Shown piece by piece: positions 1 to 10,392 of a DNA stretch of 40,295 nucleotides. The DNA lies in assembly GCA_022826005.1 (NCBI GenBank), contig JAJDVT010000080.1, positions 1 through 40,295 on the forward strand, in the 5' to 3' direction. This DNA comes from Gemmatimonadota bacterium. Its GTDB lineage: Bacteria > Gemmatimonadota > Gemmatimonadetes > Longimicrobiales > Gaopeijiaceae. The notes beneath the pieces were generated by a model. It saw nothing but the letters and a program-made list of their open reading frames with translations. It was not told where the DNA came from and made no database searches. The first letter of the stretch is position 1. Each line of letters begins with the position of its first letter. Made by a program: the position numbers and the translations under genes.

Positions 1-16
1 ACCCATTCACCCCCTA

Positions 17-889
17 CTACCCCTCGCCACCCTCCGTCCTACCCCCCCCCCCACCCCCAACCCCCCCCACCACCCCCTCTACCACCCTCCCCAGCCCCTC
101 GCCCGCCACCGCCCCCCACGCCATCACATCCTCGTGATCGACCGCCTCCAGCCCCAGCCCGGCGGCCCGGTTCGTCACGACCGAGATCGCGAGGACGCGC
201 TGGCCCCCTGCCCGCGCCACGATCGCCTCCGGCACCGTGGACATGCCCACCACGTCGGCCCCCGCCGCCCGCAGCGCCAGCACCTCGGCCGGCGTCTCGA
301 AGTTCGGCCCGCCCACCCATCCATACACTCCGCGGGTCAGCCGGATCCCCGCCCCGAGCGCAACCTCCTCGGCGAGCGCCATCAGCTCCGGGTCGTAGGG
401 GCGGCTCATGTCGGGGAAGCGCACCTCGCCTGGCACCACCGGGCCCGCCAGCGGCGCCTGGAAGCCCAGGTTGATGTGGTCGTCCACCAGCATAAGTGCT
501 CCCGGAACCAGGTCGGGGCGGATGCCGCCGCTGGCGTTGGTCAGGACGAGCGTTCCGGCCCCCAGCGCCCGTCCCACCCGCACCGGCGCGGCCACGATCT
601 CCGCGCCGAACCCCTCGTAGAAGTGGAAGCGGCCCGACTGGACCAGCACCGGCGTCCCCGCGATTCGCCCGACGAGAAGACACCCCTCGTGGCCAGCGAC
701 CGAGGTTCTCGGAAAGCCCGGCAGCTGGCTGAAGTACACGCGGACCGCACCCTCCACCCGCTCCGCCAGCCCGCCGAGCCCCGAACCCAGGACGATGTGC
801 ACCTGTGGGCGCGTTCCTCCGCGCTCCCGCACGATCCTGGCGCACTCCCCGATCGGCGGCCCGGCGGCCTCGGCCCGATCAGCCCTCAA
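17..889 (-). CDS. Purine nucleoside phosphorylase (PNP, NP-I family)
   Basis: Cytosolic enzyme that splits purine nucleosides with phosphate into the free base and (deoxy)ribose-1-phosphate, for purine salvage. The 290-residue product has the family signatures in order: GSGLGGLA near the N terminus, GRFHFYEG, NASGGI, the purine-site segment GWVGGPNFETPAEV, then VGMSTVPEAIVA and SVVTNRAAGL. The TTG start at 889 overlaps the TGA of the transporter gene upstream, so the two are translationally coupled and probably share one message. The C terminus is an odd glycine-rich tail encoded by poly-C runs (about 40-80), which could be slippage-prone. The TTG start is inferred from coupling; the family assignment is firm. 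Confidence 0.93.
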   Translation of the reverse strand: MRADRAEAAGPPIGECARIVRERGGTRPQVHIVLGSGLGGLAERVEGAVRVYFSQLPGFPRTSVAGHEGCLLVGRIAGTPVLVQSGRFHFYEGFGAEIVAAPVRVGRALGAGTLVLTNASGGIRPDLVPGALMLVDDHINLGFQAPLAGPVVPGEVRFPDMSRPYDPELMALAEEVALGAGIRLTRGVYGWVGGPNFETPAEVLALRAAGADVVGMSTVPEAIVARAGGQRVLAISVVTNRAAGLGLEAVDHEDVMAWGAVAGEGLGRVVEGVVGGVGGGGGGRTEGGEG

Positions 890-2328
890 ATCAGCACACC
901 CGCGATCGCGGCGGTCATGAAGGCGGCGATCGAGCCGCCGATCATCGCCCGCAGCCCCAACTGCGCCAGGTCACGGCGGCGGCGCGGCGCGATCCCCCCG
1001 ATCCCCCCGATCTGGATGGCGATCGAGGCGAAGTTGGCGAACCCCGACAACGCATAGGCCGCGATCGCCGCCGAGCGCTCGGAGAGCCCGTCTCCGGCCA
1101 TCACCTCGGCGAGCCCCAGGTAGGCCACGAACTCCGTCGCCACCGTTTTCAGCCCCATGAGCGACCCGACCTGAGGCGCCTCCGCCCAGGGCACGCCCAT
1201 CACCCACGCGACCGGCGCGAGCAGCCATCCCAGAATCCACTCCAGCGATATCCACTCGGCCCCGAACAGCCCCCCGACCCAGCCCAGGATCCCGTTCAGC
1301 AGCGCGATCATCGCCAGGAACGCGAGCAGCATCCCTCCCACGTTCAGCGCCAGCTTCATCCCCTCCCCCGCCCCGCGGGCCGCCGCCTCGATCACGTTCA
1401 CGTCGGGCTTCTCGATGTTCGTCTGCAGCTTGCCCGCGGTGGCCGGCGTCTCCTCCTCGGGGAGCATCAGCTTGGCCACCAGCATGGCCGCCGACGCCGA
1501 CATGACGGAGGCCGCCATCAGGTGCCCCGCGATTTCGGGGAAGACCCCCGCCAGCATCCCCACGTACGCCGCCATCACCCCGCCCGCGACGGTGGCGAAC
1601 CCCCCCGTCATCACCGTCATCAGCTCCGACCGGGTCATCCCGTCCACGAACGGCTTGACCAGGAGCGGCGCCTCGGTCTGCCCGATGAAGATGTTGCCCG
1701 CCACCGTCAGCGTCTCCGCTCCGCTCGTCCCCATCGTGCGCTGCATGACCCAGGCGATCCCGCCGACCACCTTCTGCATGACGCCCAGGTGGTAGAGCAG
1801 CGTCATCAGCGAGGCGAAGAAGATGATCGTTGGGAGGACGTTGAAGGCAACGAAGGCACCGGTCCGGGCGACTTGCTGGCCCTCGGCCACGAAGCCGCCG
1901 TTGCCTGGATCACCGATCCCGACCGGGACATTGTTCCACACCAGGTCGCCGAAGAGGAACTGCGCGCCCTCCAGCGTGTAGCCGACGACCGCGAGGACCG
2001 CATCGTTCGCCACGTCGAAGACAGCCTGTCCCGCCGGGGTGCGCAGGATGATGAGCGCGAAGACGAACTGCAGCACCAGCCCCCAGATCACCACCCGCCA
2101 CGGGATGCGCTTCCGGTTGCTGCTCAGCGCCCATGCGCATAGCGCCAGCACGCCCAGGCCGAGGAATCCGCGCAGCCGGGTGAGGATGTCTCCAGCCGAC
2201 TGGAGGACGCTTTCAGCGGCGGCGACGCCGGGGAGCGCGTCGAACGCAGCGGCGGCAGCGCCCATAACCGTGCCGGGGAGCGCCACGAGTGACGCGAGCG
2301 CCGCGGCCGGATCGATGATTGAAAGCAT
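886..2328 (-). CDS. Concentrative nucleoside transporter (NupC/CNT family)
   Basis: Inner-membrane symporter expected to import nucleosides driven by Na+ or H+. The 480-residue protein is strongly hydrophobic with many membrane segments. It shows the CNT pattern: an N-terminal transmembrane bundle (RIPWRVVIWGLVLQFVF), a central gate domain, and a C-terminal transport domain containing the typical GQTEAPLLVKPF segment and the NFASIAIQIGG region. The start at 2328 is chosen over a longer frame from 2430 because a strong Shine-Dalgarno (GAGGTGG) lies just upstream and the extra 34 residues look unlike the family. Its stop overlaps the start of the PNP gene, which supports joint nucleoside uptake and phosphorolysis. 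Cation and substrate range cannot be read from the sequence. Confidence 0.92.
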   Translation of the reverse strand: MLSIIDPAAALASLVALPGTVMGAAAAAFDALPGVAAAESVLQSAGDILTRLRGFLGLGVLALCAWALSSNRKRIPWRVVIWGLVLQFVFALIILRTPAGQAVFDVANDAVLAVVGYTLEGAQFLFGDLVWNNVPVGIGDPGNGGFVAEGQQVARTGAFVAFNVLPTIIFFASLMTLLYHLGVMQKVVGGIAWVMQRTMGTSGAETLTVAGNIFIGQTEAPLLVKPFVDGMTRSELMTVMTGGFATVAGGVMAAYVGMLAGVFPEIAGHLMAASVMSASAAMLVAKLMLPEEETPATAGKLQTNIEKPDVNVIEAAARGAGEGMKLALNVGGMLLAFLAMIALLNGILGWVGGLFGAEWISLEWILGWLLAPVAWVMGVPWAEAPQVGSLMGLKTVATEFVAYLGLAEVMAGDGLSERSAAIAAYALSGFANFASIAIQIGGIGGIAPRRRRDLAQLGLRAMIGGSIAAFMTAAIAGVLI

Positions 2329-2613
2329 GGGACCACCTCGCTGATGGAGCGTCGATGCGGTGACGGCACGACACCCGCGTCCGCCCAGGACGCCTGGCTC
2401 TCCACCGTGCCCGCTCGGGCTAGCCGACAAGCTGCTTACGATACTGCCAGCCGCCTGCGCCTGCCACCGCAGGATCCCGTTTGGCGCCCGCCCACGCCTG
2501 GCAGCGCGGGGGTCGTCTTCTCCCGTTCGCCCCTGCGCCGCGGGAACCCGGCTGCAACCGCCCGCGCCGCGGTCGCCCCGCCCACCCCCAAGGGGACAGG
2601 GCGGCCCACTCGC
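2329..2613. other. Intergenic region between propeller lipoprotein and nupC
   Basis: This 285-bp stretch is GC-rich and without a convincing gene. It should hold the promoter of the nupC-PNP pair and the 3' region of the upstream lipoprotein gene. The only clear signal is the nupC Shine-Dalgarno at its edge. Frames that cross it are antisense or out-of-frame extensions without family resemblance. Confidence 0.5.
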
Positions 2614-3852
2614 CTACCCTTCCACCCGCTCCAACGGCCAGACCTGGATGTACTCCACGTCCATTTCATCCCTCACGCGGCCCAGGATGTAGTCCTCGCC
2701 GATCTCGTAGATCAGCAGCCCCTCAGGGGTCTCGACGAAACCCAGCACCTCTCCGTCAGGATCGAAGACGCACCAGATCACGCCGGGCACCTCCTCACCC
2801 GGCGGCTCGAATTCCTCGACCCAGAGGTGGTCCAGCGCATCGGCCATCATGGATGCGAAGGCCGGAAGGTGGTCGCTGACCGGAACGGGAGCGAATCGCT
2901 CGCGTTCCCTCGCCCGGGTCTCCGGGTCCGCGATTCCGGAGACCCGCGCCTCAACATATCCATCGACATGCGTGCCGGTGGGGGTACGCATCACATGGTC
3001 GCGGCGGACAATCCGGGCCAGAGTGCCGTCCTGCGCGAACGCGCTGATCTCGTAACGAGTATTCGGGGTGACGATGCTCAACTCGCCCCAGGCTTCCCGA
3101 ATCAGCTGCCGCCCGAAGATTACGTTGTAGATGGTCAGGTTCTCTACATCGAAATGCCTTTCCATGCCCGCGTGCGTACCTAGAAAACTCTTGAGTCCCC
3201 CCAACCTGTCCCTTAGTTCGACCACCACGGTATCGGCAGCCATGCGGGCAAATCCCGGAGTGGGGCTCGTCAGAATCGACCCGTCGCGCAGCACGGCCAC
3301 AGGACGCAACGCGTCTCCCCTCAGTTCAGTCTGCTCCTGCACGGGAAACCTGCGCGCTACTTCCCCGGCCGGATCGACGACGCTCACGATCGGAGACCGC
3401 GAGTCCCACACCACGGTGGTGTCGCCGGGAAGACGAGCGATGTTCCCAATGGGGCCTCGGAACTCGTTCGGGCCCTCGCCTTCTCCCCCCCAGGTGTCCA
3501 GATGAGTCCCGGCTTCATCGAAGACCCTCAACTCGGACGCCCTCGCGTTCACCACGACGATTCGCCCATCGGACAACCTGGTGGCACCCGTCACACCGTA
3601 GAGCAGGTAAGTATCTTCACCCTCCCGCCTTCCGACCGTGACGGCCGCCTCGGGGCCGATTCGCCAACCCAGCCGCGATCCATCCGCCGGACGGGGATTC
3701 TCCACGATCAGCACATCGGTGCGGTCCTGCATCCGGGTGTCGGGCGCATCGGGCATGTCGGATGCACTGGATGAACCGACATCCTCGCAAGCGAGCAGGT
3801 GGGGGACGGCGAGAGCAATCATCGCAAGCGGCAGGATCGGTAAGGAATCCAT
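2614..3852 (-). CDS. Six-bladed beta-propeller lipoprotein, function unknown
   Basis: The 412-residue product begins with a short hydrophobic signal sequence ending in a lipobox-like LLAC, so it is probably a lipoprotein. The body has repeated strand motifs typical of six-bladed propeller (NHL/BF3342-like) proteins: VTGATRLSDGRIVVVN, LRVFDEAGTHLDTWGG followed by GEGPNEF, then IVSVVDPAGEVARRF and VFDPDGEVLGFVETPEG. The GxGPxEF turn is a hallmark of such propellers. The ATG at 3852 is preferred to a TTG at 3864 because it gives a compact signal peptide. It lies 285 bp upstream of nupC on the same strand, but nothing shows co-transcription. No function can be assigned. Confidence 0.7.
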   Translation of the reverse strand: MDSLPILPLAMIALAVPHLLACEDVGSSSASDMPDAPDTRMQDRTDVLIVENPRPADGSRLGWRIGPEAAVTVGRREGEDTYLLYGVTGATRLSDGRIVVVNARASELRVFDEAGTHLDTWGGEGEGPNEFRGPIGNIARLPGDTTVVWDSRSPIVSVVDPAGEVARRFPVQEQTELRGDALRPVAVLRDGSILTSPTPGFARMAADTVVVELRDRLGGLKSFLGTHAGMERHFDVENLTIYNVIFGRQLIREAWGELSIVTPNTRYEISAFAQDGTLARIVRRDHVMRTPTGTHVDGYVEARVSGIADPETRARERERFAPVPVSDHLPAFASMMADALDHLWVEEFEPPGEEVPGVIWCVFDPDGEVLGFVETPEGLLIYEIGEDYILGRVRDEMDVEYIQVWPLERVEG

Positions 3853-4340
3853 AGCGTTGTCCAACGTAAGTCAGGTCAGATGAAACGGCGCACCTGCACG
3901 GCGCACCCGCTGCGGTCGACACTACGATTCCTCGTACCCGACATTTCGCGCAAGGGGCGTCCAATCCGGCAGGAGAGGCGTAGGGTGAAGGAACGGTCAC
4001 CGATTCCAACATGCGGCGAGGGGTACCGTTGATGGCCCTGATGCGTGCCGCGCTGGCCTGCTTCTGTGCCGCTTTGCCCCTCCCGGCCTCAGCGCAACTG
4101 GAGCGGTGGACGCTCGAGCGCACCGTCACGATTGGCGATGCGTTCGACCCGGAGACGGGACTTACTCGGGTGGGAAGCGTGATTGTCCGGGGCGTCGGCA
4201 GACGAGTTGGTCGAATCTCCACCGAAGCCGGAGGCTGTGTTCCTGTTCGGTCCTCCGCGTCGTACGTGCCGGAGCGGACGGCTCGACGTGGCTGCTCCTC
4301 CGCACGGGCTGTAGCCGCGCGGGCAACCAGCACCGAAACC
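3853..4340. other. Divergent intergenic region with remnant coding sequence
   Basis: The space between the propeller lipoprotein and the dnaK control region. It holds the 5' fragment of a second propeller-like gene (listed separately). No RNA gene is visible. The lipoprotein promoter should lie in 3853-4000, but no good -35/-10 pair stood out. Confidence 0.4.
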
Positions 4341-4460
4341 CTGCCAAATTGGCAGTCCGCACCGCCCGCACCCCGGAAACCTGCCAAAATGGCAGACCTC
4401 GGGGGTCCGCGCCGCCAAAACCCTGCCAAAATGGCAGACCCGAACCTGCCAAAACGGCAG
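4341..4460. promoter_or_regulatory. Array of four 15-bp palindromes upstream of dnaK
   Basis: Four near-identical sites occur at 4341-4355, 4381-4395, 4423-4437 and 4446-4460: CTGCCAAATTGGCAG, CTGCCAAAATGGCAG twice, and CTGCCAAAACGGCAG. Each has the same dyad arms CTGCC/GGCAG (the last keeps CTGCC and GGCAG but changes the centre) and each is preceded by an AACC run. Start-to-start spacings are 40, 42 and 23 bp, close to whole helical turns. This is the pattern of a multi-site operator or enhancer for a dimeric regulator. It does not match CIRCE (TTAGCACTC-N9-GAGTGCTAA) or the HspR box. With the -24/-12 element downstream, the sites fall roughly 60-170 bp upstream of the predicted start, the usual place for sigma-54 activator sites. 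Confidence 0.7.
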
Positions 4461-4489
4461 CCCGGTCCCGGTCGGCACCCCCCGCACCC

Positions 4490-4505
4490 CGGCACGCCCC
4501 TTGCC
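4490..4505 (+). promoter_or_regulatory. Candidate sigma-54 (-24/-12) promoter of dnaK
   Basis: The sequence CGGCACGCCCCTTGCC matches the sigma-54 consensus TGGCACG-N4-TTGC at all but the first T. The key GG (4491-4492) and GC (4503-4504) doublets are exactly 12 bp apart, predicting a start near 4516. An alternative is a heat-shock-type promoter using CCCCTTG (4498-4503) as -35 with TACCTT (4520-4525) as -10, but that spacer is only 13-16 bp and the -10 match is poor. No other sigma-70 pair was seen before the dnaK start. Confidence 0.5.
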
Positions 4506-4622
4506 GTAGACTGAACGGTTACCTTCAAGACACACCTTCGGCGAACCGGCGGCCCCATGCGGGCCGGCTCGGACCAGCCACTCAACCCCGCCGGCGGGGA
4601 GCCGGCACCGAAAGGAACTCAA

Positions 4623-6554
<1,932 letters not shown>

Positions 6555-6564
6555 GAGACAGACG

Positions 6565-8130
6565 ATGTACGATCCACTCAGAGCAAAGACAAAGGTGGCC
6601 CTTTCGTTGGCGGCCTGCTTCCTCTTCGGACTTGCGTTGGCGTCGCAGTTCGGCTTCGTCGAGACCGCCGTCGAACTCCCGGCGGTCCAGACCGCCCCGG
6701 CGGTTGCCGAAGAGGCCGTGCGTCCGGCGCTGGACCTCAGCGAGGCGTTCGTGAACATCGCCGACGCGGTAACGCCGTCGGTGGTGCGGATCGAAGCCAC
6801 CCGGAACACAACGCGCGAGCGGGACGGCCAGGGATGGTTCCCCCGGCGCGGGCAGTCGCGGCAGGATCTGCCGGATGCCCGGCCCCGCAGCGGAAGCGGG
6901 TTCATCATCTCGGCCGACGGCTACGTGATGACCAACAACCACGTCATCGACGACGCCTCCAGGATTACGGTCATCCTGCCGGACGGACGGGACTACGGTG
7001 CCCGGGTGGCGGGCGCCGATCCGACCACGGACATCGCTGTGATCAAGATCGAGGGCGACGACTTCCCCGCGGTCTCCCTGGGATCGTCCGCCGACGTGGA
7101 AGTCGGGGAATGGGTCCTGGCGATCGGCAACCCGGGGTTCAGCCGCGCCGCTCCGGACCGGCTGGACTACACCGTCACCGCGGGAATCGTATCGGCGGTG
7201 GGCCGGTCGCTCAATCTGATCAACGAAAGCCTGTTCCAGGACCCCGACTTCGACCCGGCCTTCGCGAACTACGCGATCGAGAACTTCATCCAGACCGATG
7301 CCGTGATCAACTCGGGCAACTCGGGCGGACCGATGGTGAACCTGCGCGGGCAGGTGGTCGGGATCAACTCCGCGATGGTGACCCGCACGGGCGGCTACCA
7401 GGGGTACGGATTCGCGATCCCTATCGACCTTGCCCACGAGGTGATGAACGACCTGATCGCCTACGGCCGGGTCAGGCGAGCCCTGCTCGGCGTCAGTGTG
7501 CAGTCGGTGGCGTCCGAGGATGCGGAGGCGCTCGGCCTGCCCGAGGTGGCCGGGGCGCTGGTGCAGTCGGTTACCCCGGGCGCGCCCGCAGGCAGGGCGG
7601 GGCTGCGCCTCGGAGACGTGATCACGCAGATCGATGGGGAGGAGGTGGAAACCTCCAACGACCTGCAGCACCTCGTCGCGCTCAAGTCGCCCGGGGACCT
7701 GGTCCGGATGACGCTGTACCGGAAGACCGGCGCCGCAGAGGCGAATGCGACGCCCATGGATGTGACCGTGAAGCTGGAGGAGCAGCCCTACACGGCGCCG
7801 GTGGCCGCAACGGACAGGCCCGCGGGGCGGGGCGCCGACGAGATCGGGATCCGGGTAGGAGAGATCACGCGTGAACTCGCGATGGAACTGGGTCTGGAGA
7901 GCGCTCAGGGCGTAGTGGTCGAGGCGATCCTGGTAGGGGGGCCGGCCCACCGCAAGGGGATTCTTCCCAACTGCGTGATCACCCGGATCGACGGCAACCC
8001 GATCGCGGGCGCACGCGACTACCGGGAGGCCACGAGGGATGTGTCCGCGGGCGAGGTGGTGTCGATGATCGCCACCTGCGGGAGTGTCAGCCGCGGGCCG
8101 TCGATGTACAACATCCGGGTGCCGCGCTAG
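6565..8130 (+). CDS. DegP/HtrA-type serine protease with two PDZ domains
   Basis: Envelope quality-control protease that degrades misfolded periplasmic proteins. The 521-residue product has an N-terminal membrane anchor or signal (residues about 11-28). Its trypsin-like domain carries an intact triad: His126 (TNNHVID), Asp156 (TTDIAVIKI) and Ser253 (NSGNSGGP). Two PDZ domains follow, at about 285-390 and 415-515. The ATG at 6565 has GGAGAC just upstream and sits 10 bp after the dnaK stop, so co-transcription with dnaK is likely, pairing cytosolic and envelope stress functions. A charged, poorly conserved insert (about 80-108) before the protease core is the only oddity. Confidence 0.94.
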   Translation: MYDPLRAKTKVALSLAACFLFGLALASQFGFVETAVELPAVQTAPAVAEEAVRPALDLSEAFVNIADAVTPSVVRIEATRNTTRERDGQGWFPRRGQSRQDLPDARPRSGSGFIISADGYVMTNNHVIDDASRITVILPDGRDYGARVAGADPTTDIAVIKIEGDDFPAVSLGSSADVEVGEWVLAIGNPGFSRAAPDRLDYTVTAGIVSAVGRSLNLINESLFQDPDFDPAFANYAIENFIQTDAVINSGNSGGPMVNLRGQVVGINSAMVTRTGGYQGYGFAIPIDLAHEVMNDLIAYGRVRRALLGVSVQSVASEDAEALGLPEVAGALVQSVTPGAPAGRAGLRLGDVITQIDGEEVETSNDLQHLVALKSPGDLVRMTLYRKTGAAEANATPMDVTVKLEEQPYTAPVAATDRPAGRGADEIGIRVGEITRELAMELGLESAQGVVVEAILVGGPAHRKGILPNCVITRIDGNPIAGARDYREATRDVSAGEVVSMIATCGSVSRGPSMYNIRVPR

Positions 8131-8220
8131 GCAGCGGCGCGCCGGGCGGCCGGCAGCCGCGCGGATCCGGGCGCGGGGAACGGCAGCGCCGCTCTCGGGG
8201 TGCCGCTTTCTTTGGCCAGG

Positions 8221-8249
8221 GGGCCGGTCCTGCGAAAAGGGACCGGCCC
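8221..8249 (+). terminator. GC-rich hairpin after htrA, possible terminator
   Basis: A perfect 10-bp inverted repeat, GGGCCGGTCC (8221-8230) and GGACCGGCCC (8240-8249), encloses a 9-nt A-rich loop. It lies 90 bp after the htrA stop and before the tRNA-Leu promoter, the right place to end the dnaK-htrA message. There is no strong T run after it, so intrinsic termination may be weak or factor-assisted. Confidence 0.45.
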
Positions 8250-8302
8250 TTCGCCGTTTCCGGCTTCGGCCGTTCGCGATTCGACCCCTCTGCGCCCGGC
8301 TC

Positions 8303-8330
8303 TTGGTGGGGATGGCTCCCGCGTTACCTT
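8303..8330 (+). promoter_or_regulatory. Candidate sigma-70 promoter of tRNA-Leu/tig
   Basis: TTGGTG (8303-8308) and TACCTT (8325-8330) are separated by 16 bp, a fair match to a housekeeping promoter in a GC-rich genome. The predicted start near 8337 leaves about a 22-nt leader before the tRNA at 8359. The following genes tig and clpP have no other visible promoter, so this may drive the set. Confidence 0.4.
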
Positions 8331-8358
8331 AATGGATGACGGAATGCCCGGAGGAGGA

Positions 8359-8441
8359 GCGAAAGTGGCGGAATTGGCAGACGCGCAAGACTTAGGATCT
8401 TGTGGCCCCTGGCCGTGGGGGTTCGAGTCCCCCCTTTCGCA
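8359..8441 (+). tRNA. tRNA-Leu (anticodon TAG)
   Basis: Type II tRNA of 83 nt. The acceptor stem GCGAAAG (8359-8365) pairs with CTTTCGC (8434-8440), with discriminator A at 8441 and no encoded CCA. The anticodon arm is CAAGA-CTTAGGA-TCTTG with anticodon TAG, reading CUA and related leucine codons. There is a long variable arm and a normal T arm (GGGGGTTCGAGTCCCCC). It ends 18 bp before the tig start, so it is probably processed from a tRNA-tig-clpP transcript. Confidence 0.95.
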
Positions 8442-8459
8442 TGACGGGCGGGGAGCAGC

Positions 8460-9755
8460 GTGAAGTCCGGCGCAACCCCGCTCGATGCGTCGCGGCTCGA
8501 CGTGACGGTCACCGAAGGCGAGCGGTGCCGGCGCACCGTGAAGGTGGCCGTCCCGGCCGAGGTCGTCGACGCCGAGAGGATGGCCGTTGTGCGCAAGTAC
8601 TCGTCCAGGGTGAAGATGCGGGGATTCAGGAAGGGGAGGATTCCGATGCGGGTGGTCCTGCAGCACTACGGCCGCGCGATCGAGGAGGAGACGGTCCAGA
8701 CCTCCGTCAGGAAGGCGTGCGATGCCGCCATCGTCGCCAACGAACTGCAGCCGGTCTCCGACGTGGAGGTCAAGGATCTCCAGTTCGAAGGCGGGAAGCG
8801 CATCTCGTTCGAGGCTTCCTTCGACGTCCGCCCGGAAGTGCCGATGGGCCGGCTGGGGGGATTCAGGGTCGAGCGCCCCCGCGTGCCGGTGCCCGAAGGC
8901 GCCGCCGACGAGATCCTGAAGGGACTGCGCAGGGATCACGCGGCCTGGCGGACCGAGGAGTCGGGCAGCCCCGAGACCGGCGACTCGGTCACGGTGGAGC
9001 TGACCCGCCTGGACGGCGCGGACGGCGGTGACCGCGACGGGGACGCCAGCCGCCGGTACGAGATCGTGCTCGGCGAGGGCCAGGCCCTGCCCGACATCGA
9101 GGATGCGATTCGCACGCTGGCCCCCGGGACCGCGGGCGAATTCGATGTCGGCTTTCCCGACGACTTCGGCGACGAGGCGCGGCGCGGGCGGCGCCACCGG
9201 CTGCGGATCGAACTGGTCTCGCGACGGGTGCCCGAGCTGCCCGCGCTCGACGACGCCTTCGCCAGGTCGGTCGGCGACTTCGAGGACCTGGCCGCCCTCC
9301 GCGCCCGTGTCGACGAGGATCTGGAGAGGGAAGCCCGCGCGCGCGCCGAGTCGGAGCTGCGTGACCGGCTGCTCCGCCTGGTCGTCGAGGCGAACGACTT
9401 CGAGGTCCCCGATTCGATGGTCGAAGGCTACACGGACGCGGTGATCGGGGACGCCAACGGCGTCGATCCGGAAGAGCTCTCCGATCTGAGAAAGGAGCTC
9501 CGGCCCTCGGCGGAGATGGCGGTGAAGCGCGACCTCCTGGCCAACCGGATCGTCGACGAGCACGGGCTCCGCCCCTCGGCCGACGAGGTCGGGGCACGCG
9601 TAGATGAACTCGCCCGGAGGGCCAATCAGTCCCCGGGACGGCTGCGCGCGCGCCTGAAGAAGTCCGGCGGCCTTCGCAACATCGAGCGGACGCTGACCGA
9701 TGCCAGACTCTTCGAGTTCCTCAAGAGCCGCTCCGAAATCACCGAACCCGATTGA
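8460..9755 (+). CDS. tig: Trigger factor (ribosome-associated chaperone)
   Basis: Chaperone and peptidyl-prolyl isomerase that binds nascent chains at the ribosome exit tunnel. The 431-residue product has the N-terminal ribosome-binding domain with the signature GFRKGRIP (about residues 59-66; consensus GFRxGKxP). An FKBP-type isomerase domain (about 165-260) and the all-helical C-terminal chaperone arms follow. The GTG start at 8460 is supported by GGGGAG upstream and by the typical distance to the signature loop. It lies 18 bp after tRNA-Leu and 19 bp before clpP, the common bacterial tig-clpP-clpX-lon order. Divergence from well-known homologues is noticeable but the domain order is complete. 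Confidence 0.93.
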   Translation: MKSGATPLDASRLDVTVTEGERCRRTVKVAVPAEVVDAERMAVVRKYSSRVKMRGFRKGRIPMRVVLQHYGRAIEEETVQTSVRKACDAAIVANELQPVSDVEVKDLQFEGGKRISFEASFDVRPEVPMGRLGGFRVERPRVPVPEGAADEILKGLRRDHAAWRTEESGSPETGDSVTVELTRLDGADGGDRDGDASRRYEIVLGEGQALPDIEDAIRTLAPGTAGEFDVGFPDDFGDEARRGRRHRLRIELVSRRVPELPALDDAFARSVGDFEDLAALRARVDEDLEREARARAESELRDRLLRLVVEANDFEVPDSMVEGYTDAVIGDANGVDPEELSDLRKELRPSAEMAVKRDLLANRIVDEHGLRPSADEVGARVDELARRANQSPGRLRARLKKSGGLRNIERTLTDARLFEFLKSRSEITEPD

Positions 9756-9774
9756 GAGAGGATTCCCCAGGACG

Positions 9775-10392
9775 ATGGCGATCTTTCCGCCCTACGTGAT
9801 CGAGCGAACCAGTCGCGGTGAACGCAGCTACGACATCTTCAGCCGGCTGCTCATGGACCGGATCGTCTTCCTGGGAAGCTCCATCGACGACAACGTGGCA
9901 AACATCATCGTTGCGCAGCTGCTCTTCCTCGACGCGGACGACCCCGACCGGGACGTCTATCTCTACATCAACTCGCCGGGCGGCAGCGTCTACGCCGGGC
10001 TGGCCATCTACGATACCATGAACCACCTGCGCGCTCCGGTCTCCACCTTCTGCGTGGGGATGGCCGCCTCGATGGGCGCGCTGCTCCTGGCCGCGGGAGA
10101 CAAGGGCAAGAGGAACGCGCTGCCCAACGCGCGGATCATGCTGCACCAGCCGTCGTCCGGGTACCAGGGGACCGCGGCCGACATCGAGATCGCCGCGAAG
10201 GAGATTCTGGGTACGCGGGAGCGCCTGAACCGGATCCTGGCCGAGACGACCGGCCAGAAGCTGAGCAAGATCAACGCGGACGTGGACCGGGACCGCTGGA
10301 TGAGCGCGGAGGAGGCGGTCGGGTACGGTCTGGTCGACCAGGTCCTGCGCAAGGGAGTCGCCCGCAACGGCGGCTCCGACCAGGAGACCTAG
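9775..10392 (+). CDS. clpP: ATP-dependent Clp protease proteolytic subunit
   Basis: Serine protease that forms the double-heptamer chamber fed by ClpX. The 205-residue product has Ser99 (GMAASMGA), His124 (MLHQPSSG) and Asp173 (DRDRW), the complete ClpP triad at normal spacing. The ATG at 9775 begins [10 protein letters not shown], the conserved N terminus; an earlier in-frame start at 9700 lies inside tig. It follows tig by 19 bp. Its TAG stop (10390-10392) directly touches the end of repeat copy A, which separates it from its partner gene clpX. Confidence 0.97.
   Translation: MAIFPPYVIERTSRGERSYDIFSRLLMDRIVFLGSSIDDNVANIIVAQLLFLDADDPDRDVYLYINSPGGSVYAGLAIYDTMNHLRAPVSTFCVGMAASMGALLLAAGDKGKRNALPNARIMLHQPSSGYQGTAADIEIAAKEILGTRERLNRILAETTGQKLSKINADVDRDRWMSAEEAVGYGLVDQVLRKGVARNGGSDQET

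Larger units (their letters stand above)
4011..4514 (+). pseudogene. Remnant of a secreted beta-propeller gene (5' fragment)
   Basis: The frame opens with a convincing signal peptide (residues about 1-28, ending LPLPASAQ). The next segment, LERWTLERTVTIGDAFDPET, is the usual first strand of six-bladed propeller proteins. After about residue 60 (VGSVIVRG) the translation becomes arginine- and proline-rich with no propeller repeats. The end of the frame only reads through the palindrome array and the dnaK promoter. A short stretch in another frame (KPEAVFLF) looks like a propeller strand, consistent with decay by frameshift. I read this as a truncated and eroded gene. A short secreted peptide is possible but less likely. 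Confidence 0.35.

Noticed and set aside
4341-4460. Palindrome array read as a CRISPR
   Set aside because: Units are 15 bp with unequal 8-27 bp gaps that are themselves similar and GC-rich; there are no cas genes. A regulatory array fits better.
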